In this document: piece by piece, positions 4,108 to 9,017 of the stretch
Layout of the letters: every line of letters begins with the position of its first letter
Numbering within the stretch: position 1 is the first letter of the stretch
DNA from: JBFMAE01 sp040756085
Lineage (GTDB): Bacteria > Desulfobacterota > BSN033 > UBA1163
Direction: 5' to 3'
Assembly: GCA_040756085.1 (NCBI GenBank)
Contig: JBFMAE010000432.1
Location: 1-9,017 of the forward strand
DNA length: 9,017 nucleotides
Notes under the pieces: generated by a model
The model's database searches: none
Seen by the model: the letters and a program-made list of their open reading frames with translations, nothing else
What the model was told of the DNA's origin: nothing
Position numbers and translations under genes: made by a program

Positions 4108-6792
4108 TTAGGCAGCGACGGCCTCATTGATTTCGTGAATGATTGTTTCTATTCTGCCATCAAAAACCTTGTTCAATTTATTCCATGAAGCTCCTTCACG
4201 GGTAAATATGGGAAGCGTCTCAATGTCTTCTTTCTCCATTAATAGATTTTGGATGAGATGCCTTCTGATCAACTCTAGCCATTTGTTCTGTTCTTCTGTG
4301 AAGGAGCGGTCGGATTTTATTTTCATCAGGGCCTTGTTCACTCTTCTTTCAGCCGTAAGCAATTCTCCACCCTTGGCTGCATAACGGATTATGGAAATGA
4401 TGTCCGCCAATTCCTGGCTATATGCACGCCGGAGATTTTTCTCAGTAAATTTATCTACTAAGTAATCTGGTTGTGTGGCCAGCTTCTCCCTAAGCGTCTT
4501 CAACTGCTTCGTATCAAATTCTTTGGGTTTCTTGAGGAGGACCTCCAATGCTTCAATATGTTCTGGATTCATTCTTACGAATTTTTCAAATTCCTGCAAG
4601 TAGTCGTGAGGCCCAAGCTCTCTTCCATCCTTGGCCCTGAAAATAATTCTTGAATAGACAATATCTTCAGCACCATTCGCCCTTATAAATTTCTTCTCGG
4701 GTCGCGGATAATCTTCACAAAGATCAAGAAATGCATCACTCTGCAAGGTCTTGATAGTCTCACTCCATTTTTGCTCAAGTCTCTCATGTAAGGTCTGAGA
4801 AAATTCGGCTATGTCACATTCGAGGATATATTCGAACTGAAGCCTTCCTTCTTGCGTGATATTTTTAGAGATCCGATGAAGTCTTTTGGAAAGAACGCCA
4901 ATATTATACTCTCGGTCCTCGTTATTGGCGATGGCCCGAACGATTTCTCGAATAGATCTGGTTGTCTTTACAGGGGCTTCGGCTGTAATACCGGTTGTCT
5001 TTCTGAAATATTCCAGCAGAGTGCCATTAAAACAATCAAAAACTGTAAAATGGGTTTTATGGATTTCAGGGCAGAGCCGAGTGCCCCGCCCCATCATTTG
5101 TTCGAATAGAATTCGTGATTGTACTGGCCGTAAAAAAACAATATTCTCTATCCTTGGCACGTCAACTCCGGTAGAAAGCATATCCACAGTGACTACTATT
5201 CCCGGATTCTGGCGGTTCCTAAATTCACGAATCCTTTGAAGAGGCCTATCAACAGATGGGCTACCGGTTATCTTCTGAACAAAATCATCTCCCCGGCTAA
5301 ATTCCTCCCTCAGGATTCCAATTAACTGATCACAGTGGGATATGTGTTCAATATCATTTTGAGCAAAAATTAGAGTTTTCGGGAAATGGCCGACCTGTGC
5401 TTCTTGCTCTGTGAAATACTTTTTAATCTCCCCAACAATCTTTCTGTTTCGATCTGGAGCTGTCCAGTCGATCTCACTGGTAGGGGCTGGAAGTTCTCTC
5501 TCATCTTCCAGTGTTTCAAATTTAAGCTGGCCGGTCTGGGTATTTACCAACCCGACTTCTTCTCCCTCTTTGAGGAAGACCCCTCGTATTGTAATATCCG
5601 ATTGGATGGCAACCGCATCATAGTCAACCAGATAGCCTTCACGGACAGCCCGTTCATAATCGTAGCTGTAGACAATTTCCTTAAAGAAAGCCTTGGTGTG
5701 GGCAGCGGGTGTTGCAGTTAGTCCAATTTTTACACCATCAAAATGATTCAAGACCTCGCGCCATTTACTTTCTTCTTGAGCGGTATACCCACGGTGACAC
5801 TCATCGGCAATGATCACATCGAAGGCATGAATAGGGATATCCAATTTTGAGGCATCGGAATCATCATCTTGATCCCCTGATGCAAAAAAAATCCCTTCAT
5901 ACCCAAACAGATTAATCCGCATGCGTTGAACCGTTGATATATAAACGAAACTGTCTCTGCTATTGGGGTTAGTTAGATATTCGCTTGGAAGAACCTTAGG
6001 ATCAAATTTCATATCTTCATCGAGATCTTCCCTCCTGAGTCTCTGGCTATAAACTTCATAGCATTGGTCGAACTTTAACCCTGGTTCAGATTCAAAACTG
6101 GCAGAAGTTGTAACCGCCTGGGCGGCAAGGGCACGCCGATCTACGAGGAATAAAATGCGTTTGGCATAACCGGACTTCATCAACCGGTAAATCAAATTAA
6201 AGATTGTAAAGGTTTTACCAGTACCTGTTGCCATGGCGACCATCATATGGCGTTTGCGAGAGAGGATGGCTTGTTCTATCGCGGTTATTGCTTCAATTTG
6301 AAATGGCCAGAGGTGTGTCCTGTCTATTTCATAGTCTTTGAGCCACTCTTTGGCTGCAGTTTCATTTTTGTTTAACATTTCCGCCAGTGCTTGAGGAGTG
6401 TGAAACTCAGCAACCTCTCTTGAAAGATTTAGCGGATCCCGTAAGTCTTGAAACCAGATTATTTTTCCATTAGTGGAATAAGCAAAAGGAAGTTGATAAT
6501 CGCCAAATGAGCGGATGCCTCCTTCAAAGCCTCGTGCATATCTTTTGGCTTGCTGAAGAACATTCTGAGGCCCTATACTTATTTTCTTGCCCTCAATACA
6601 TGCCAATGGTATCCCTTTGGAGTAGAGTATATAATCAGCCGAACCATTCTTGGTTGGGTATTCTTCAACAGAGCCCTGGGTATACATGGTGCCTACTCGG
6701 AAAGGAACGATTGGACCCCACCCAGCTTTTATAAGGGCCTTGTCTATAAACAACTTCCTGGTCTTTGACTCGCTGATGTCAGTAACATTCAT
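4108..6792 (-). CDS. hsdR: Type I restriction endonuclease subunit HsdR (EcoEI-like)
   Basis: HsdR is the ATP-dependent translocase and nuclease of the type I complex, cutting unmodified DNA at a distance from the recognition site. The 894-residue protein is intact. Residues 1-130 form the nuclease domain, with D53, E67-x-K69 (ADYILYS to IEGKK) and the type I QxxxY motif at Q81-Y85. A superfamily 2 helicase follows: Walker A ATGTGKT (188-194), DECH (330-333), LTATP (358-362), TVDMLSTGVDVP (535-546) and QMMGRGTRL (565-573). The remaining 300 or so residues match the helical C-terminal region of EcoEI-type HsdR, which holds the subunit to HsdM/HsdS. All key catalytic residues are present, so restriction could be active if a functional HsdM is made; an active HsdR without methylation would normally be harmful. 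The ATG at 6792 is 10 bp past the radC stop with no clear ribosome-binding site, suggesting translational coupling. Confidence 0.96.
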   Translation of the reverse strand: MNVTDISESKTRKLFIDKALIKAGWGPIVPFRVGTMYTQGSVEEYPTKNGSADYILYSKGIPLACIEGKKISIGPQNVLQQAKRYARGFEGGIRSFGDYQLPFAYSTNGKIIWFQDLRDPLNLSREVAEFHTPQALAEMLNKNETAAKEWLKDYEIDRTHLWPFQIEAITAIEQAILSRKRHMMVAMATGTGKTFTIFNLIYRLMKSGYAKRILFLVDRRALAAQAVTTSASFESEPGLKFDQCYEVYSQRLRREDLDEDMKFDPKVLPSEYLTNPNSRDSFVYISTVQRMRINLFGYEGIFFASGDQDDDSDASKLDIPIHAFDVIIADECHRGYTAQEESKWREVLNHFDGVKIGLTATPAAHTKAFFKEIVYSYDYERAVREGYLVDYDAVAIQSDITIRGVFLKEGEEVGLVNTQTGQLKFETLEDERELPAPTSEIDWTAPDRNRKIVGEIKKYFTEQEAQVGHFPKTLIFAQNDIEHISHCDQLIGILREEFSRGDDFVQKITGSPSVDRPLQRIREFRNRQNPGIVVTVDMLSTGVDVPRIENIVFLRPVQSRILFEQMMGRGTRLCPEIHKTHFTVFDCFNGTLLEYFRKTTGITAEAPVKTTRSIREIVRAIANNEDREYNIGVLSKRLHRISKNITQEGRLQFEYILECDIAEFSQTLHERLEQKWSETIKTLQSDAFLDLCEDYPRPEKKFIRANGAEDIVYSRIIFRAKDGRELGPHDYLQEFEKFVRMNPEHIEALEVLLKKPKEFDTKQLKTLREKLATQPDYLVDKFTEKNLRRAYSQELADIISIIRYAAKGGELLTAERRVNKALMKIKSDRSFTEEQNKWLELIRRHLIQNLLMEKEDIETLPIFTREGASWNKLNKVFDGRIETIIHEINEAVAA

Positions 6793-6802
6793 AGGTTTCG
6801 CT

Positions 6803-7777
6803 CTACAACATTTTCTCTTCAGCCATGCTTAAGGCGTTATCTTTAGATACGATGATGTGGTCAAGGATTCGAAGGCCGAGAGTTTCAGCAGCTCTTTTAA
6901 GGTCTTTGGTTATGGTTCTATCGTCCTGACTGGGTGTAGGGTCTCCACTGGGGTGGTTATGAACCAAAATGAGTGCAGAAGCTGATTCCTTAACCGCTGG
7001 TTTAAAGACCTCCCGGGGATGGGCAAGGCTTTTGTCTAAGAGTCCGACAGTGATCTGCTCTGACTTGATGACATGATGCTTTTCATCCAGAAGGACGATA
7101 TGAAATTCTTCTTGTTTGGCTTCCCTTGCCAACCTCATAAAATGTTCTTTACAATATGCGAGAGCATCAGAAGTGTTTCTGACTTTATGACAAGGCACTG
7201 ATTCGGTCATTCTTTGAATTGCCAATCTTTTCCCTAATTCGAGGCCAGCCATGATTTGGCAATAGGCAGTCTCACCAATGGCTTTACTAATCTGTTTAAG
7301 TTCCCCTCTCGCTTGGAGTGACAATTTTTCAAGGTTACTTCCAAATAAAGTGGCCAGCCTTTCACCGGCCTGCATGGCAGATTCACCGTGAAGACCGGAG
7401 CGAATGAGGATTGCTAAGAGTTCTGAGACTTTCAGCTCTGAAGGACCCAACCGGAGAAGACGTTCTCTGGGGCGGTCAATAGAGGGGGATCGCTTAACCG
7501 TGGCAGTAAAAACACGCTGGTCGATCCACCTACCTGGATTGAAATCACCTCTCTTAGCTGACCAAGAATATTGCGGTTTCGTCTTTGACCCAAAGTTGGC
7601 TAAGTATCCATCCTTCATTAACTCATTAATAATCCTGCCTATAAATTGAGGATTCTCGTTTTTGAGGGCTTCATAAATTTTGAGCTTATCAAATGAATGG
7701 TTTTCCAGCAGAACGTTAACTACTGATTGATACCTTGTAAAGCGTTTTACGTCTGGATCAATTTTAATGTTTGGCAT
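6803..7777 (-). CDS. radC: RadC-family JAB/MPN protein with an N-terminal winged-helix-like extension
   Basis: Residues 102-324 form a RadC protein. The UPF0758 N-terminal region runs RPRERLLRLGPSELKVSELLAILIRSG. A degenerate helix-hairpin-helix stretch follows, with AIGETAYCQI where GIG-type loops are usual. The JAB metalloprotease-like fold comes last, with the metal-site motif HNHPSGDPTPSQDD (273-286, HxHx7SxxD). RadC was named for a repair phenotype later attributed elsewhere; its biochemical role is unknown, and many copies are linked to mobile elements and defence islands. Ordinary RadC proteins are about 220-230 residues, and this one is 324. The extra 80-100 residues (YQSVVNVLLENHSFDKLKIYEALK, then FIGRIINELMKDGYLANFGSKTKPQYSWS) have the helix-helix-wing look of a winged-helix DNA-binding domain. 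The start is the ATG at 7777; AGAGGA lies 13 bases upstream, rather far. It lies 10 bp from hsdR, so the pair is an operon. Confidence 0.9.
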   Translation of the reverse strand: MPNIKIDPDVKRFTRYQSVVNVLLENHSFDKLKIYEALKNENPQFIGRIINELMKDGYLANFGSKTKPQYSWSAKRGDFNPGRWIDQRVFTATVKRSPSIDRPRERLLRLGPSELKVSELLAILIRSGLHGESAMQAGERLATLFGSNLEKLSLQARGELKQISKAIGETAYCQIMAGLELGKRLAIQRMTESVPCHKVRNTSDALAYCKEHFMRLAREAKQEEFHIVLLDEKHHVIKSEQITVGLLDKSLAHPREVFKPAVKESASALILVHNHPSGDPTPSQDDRTITKDLKRAAETLGLRILDHIIVSKDNALSMAEEKML

Positions 7778-7824
7778 CGTATCTTGGAGGTCCTCTTAAA
7801 TCGTCTCTTCAGCGAGGATGACTT

Positions 7825-7853
7825 AATCTACCAAAAATACAACGAAAGATCAA
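7825..7853 (-). promoter_or_regulatory. Candidate sigma70-type promoter for the radC-hsdR operon
   Basis: In the 93-bp gap after the transporter gene, the minus strand has TTGATC (7848-7853), a 17-base spacer and TAGATT (7825-7830), each 4/6 to consensus. Transcription would start near 7818, about 40 bases before radC. No T-tailed hairpin terminator is visible in the gap, so readthrough from the transporter gene is also possible. This is a pattern match only. Confidence 0.35.
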
Positions 7854-7870
7854 ACCGCTTCCTGTTTTGT

Positions 7871-9017
7871 TTATTTGGAGCTTGGGATTTGGTTGTTGGA
7901 ATTTTTCTTAGTTTTTCCCATCAATATTATGGCCAAAAAAGCTGCGATCAGGGCCATCACTGCACCAAATGAGAAGGCATATTGGACCCCCACGGTCTTC
8001 CAAATCAATCCCATCAGGAGGCTCGCCGGAAGCGTGGCCATTCCAATAAAGAAGTGGTAGGCCCCGTAAGCAGTTCCCCGTTTCGACTCCTCCACCAGAT
8101 CTGCCACCCAGGCCCGCTCGGTTCCTTCAGACAAACCGAAGAAAAGGCCGTAAGTAACAAAGAGAAGCCAGATGTGGTAGGCCTTCGATGCAAAAGCAAA
8201 TCCCAAATAGACAAAGCCGTAAACCGTCCAGGCGAAGATCATCACCCCTCTTCTCCCCATCCGGTCGGAAAGCATTCCTCCGGGGATGGCGAAGATTGTT
8301 TTTGAGAGATGGAGGAAAAACCAGAGGACCGGAATCGATACGATATCGATCCCCAGATCTCTTGCGCGAAGAAGGAGGAAGGCATCACTCGAGTTTCCAA
8401 GGGTGAAGAGGGTGATGATGAGGAGGAAACATTTAAACTTCCTGTTTTGCGTATTCCAGTGAAGTTTAAAAGGAGGAGGTGTTGAAGCCAGATTCATTGG
8501 CACTTCGGTGACACCTCGAAAGAGGATCCAGAGGCAGATCAATCCGGGAATGAAGGCAAGGAGGAAGACCACCCTGAGATCTTTGGTGAGGCTGACCATT
8601 AGGAGTGAAGCAATGAGAGGTCCTACCATGGCTCCAGCATGGTCCATTGACCTCTGAAAACCAAAGGCTCTTCCCCTTTCGTCTTCATGACAGCACTGAG
8701 AAAGCAGTGCATCACGTGGGGAAGTCCTGATACCTTTCCCCACACGGTCAAAAAACCTTAGGAAAAGGATGTGAAAGGAAGATGTAGCCAATCCCATAAA
8801 CGGTCGGGTGATAGAAGCGAGAGCATACCCAGAAAGGATGATTCCCTTCTTCTTCTGAAACCGGTCGGAGAGCCATCCGGAAAAGAGCTTAAAAAAGCTT
8901 GAGACGCTCTCAGCGATCCCCTCGATCAGACCAACCACGAGGACACCCGCTCCCAGGACCTGGGTGAGAAAAAGAGGGAGAAGGGGGTAGATCATTTCAC
9001 TCGAGACATCATTGAAG
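7871..9017 (-). CDS. Major facilitator superfamily transporter, N-terminus cut by the window edge
   Basis: This is an inner-membrane secondary transporter. The frame is open to the right edge and reads FNDVSSEMIYPLLPLFLTQVLG, a conserved first-helix sequence of an MFS subfamily, so the ATG at 8995 is internal and only a short N-terminal piece is missing. Counting from that Met, loop 2-3 carries motif A as GWLSDRFQKKK (40-50), and helix 3-4 has the subfamily signature DRVGKGIRTSPRDALL (83-98). RAFGFQRSMDHAGAMVGPL follows at 109-127. The second half repeats motif A as GGMLSDRMGRRG at about 238-249. About eleven hydrophobic segments are visible, with a hydrophilic central loop near 165-185 and a short polar tail, KTKKNSNNQIPSSK. 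The substrate cannot be inferred; annotations of relatives as drug or sugar exporters are not specific. It is separated from radC by 93 bp and probably lies outside the restriction operon. Confidence 0.9.
   Translation of the reverse strand, partial: FNDVSSEMIYPLLPLFLTQVLGAGVLVVGLIEGIAESVSSFFKLFSGWLSDRFQKKKGIILSGYALASITRPFMGLATSSFHILFLRFFDRVGKGIRTSPRDALLSQCCHEDERGRAFGFQRSMDHAGAMVGPLIASLLMVSLTKDLRVVFLLAFIPGLICLWILFRGVTEVPMNLASTPPPFKLHWNTQNRKFKCFLLIITLFTLGNSSDAFLLLRARDLGIDIVSIPVLWFFLHLSKTIFAIPGGMLSDRMGRRGVMIFAWTVYGFVYLGFAFASKAYHIWLLFVTYGLFFGLSEGTERAWVADLVEESKRGTAYGAYHFFIGMATLPASLLMGLIWKTVGVQYAFSFGAVMALIAAFLAIILMGKTKKNSNNQIPSSK

Noticed and set aside
4139..5721. Several plus-strand frames of 60-117 codons across hsdR
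   Set aside because: All lie opposite the intact HsdR frame with its full set of helicase motifs; they look like shadow frames.
8014..8214. Minus-strand frame of 66 codons within the transporter
   Set aside because: It overlaps the MFS gene in another frame; the MFS frame carries conserved motifs and membrane helices throughout.
8993..8995. ATG at 8995 as the true start of the transporter
   Set aside because: The frame continues upstream to the edge with FNDVSSE, a conserved continuation of the first membrane helix, so the Met is internal.

Overview
The window is bacterial chromosomal DNA in which every supported gene lies on the minus strand, so transcription runs from high to low coordinates. 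In that order the genes are: a major-facilitator transporter cut by the right edge (7871-9017), a RadC/JAB protein with an extra N-terminal DNA-binding-like domain (6803-7777), hsdR (4108-6792), an ORF6N-domain gene broken into two frames (3503-4046), hsdM, also split between two frames (2025-3475), hsdS (323-1852), and the start of a gene resembling the DarT family of DNA ADP-ribosyltransferases, cut by the left edge (1-241). No tRNA, rRNA, CRISPR array or transposase was found. No stretch above 300 bases lacks a gene once the shifted C-terminal part of hsdM is recognised.

The core is a type I restriction-modification system. HsdM and HsdS would form the methyltransferase that marks a bipartite recognition site, and HsdR would add the ATP-driven translocase and nuclease. 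Around it sit genes typical of defence islands: a RadC homologue immediately upstream of hsdR (10-bp gap), a phage-type ORF6N protein between hsdR and hsdM, and a DarT-like toxin gene downstream of hsdS. The transporter at the right looks like ordinary chromosomal content and marks the probable edge of the island. A candidate sigma70-type promoter lies between it and radC; another precedes hsdS.

Three things stand out. First, hsdM is interrupted exactly at an in-frame A AAA AAG heptamer, the classic -1 ribosomal slippery sequence; a -1 shift there restores the whole conserved C-terminus (111 residues). Second, the ORF6N gene contains a perfect 13-bp-arm palindrome inside its coding sequence, and a related shorter palindrome (TCACAA-T-TTGTGA) sits in its presumed promoter, suggesting an operator pair. 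Third, the ORF6N gene has a one-base lesion in a six-base homopolymer. Two homopolymer lesions in adjacent genes mean sequencing error must be excluded before the first point is believed.

Taxonomy is uncertain. Moderate GC content, the protein types and the CCCTCACCCTAACCCTCTCC-type intergenic palindrome suggest an environmental Gram-negative lineage such as Desulfobacterota/deltaproteobacteria or Nitrospirota, but nothing in the window proves this.
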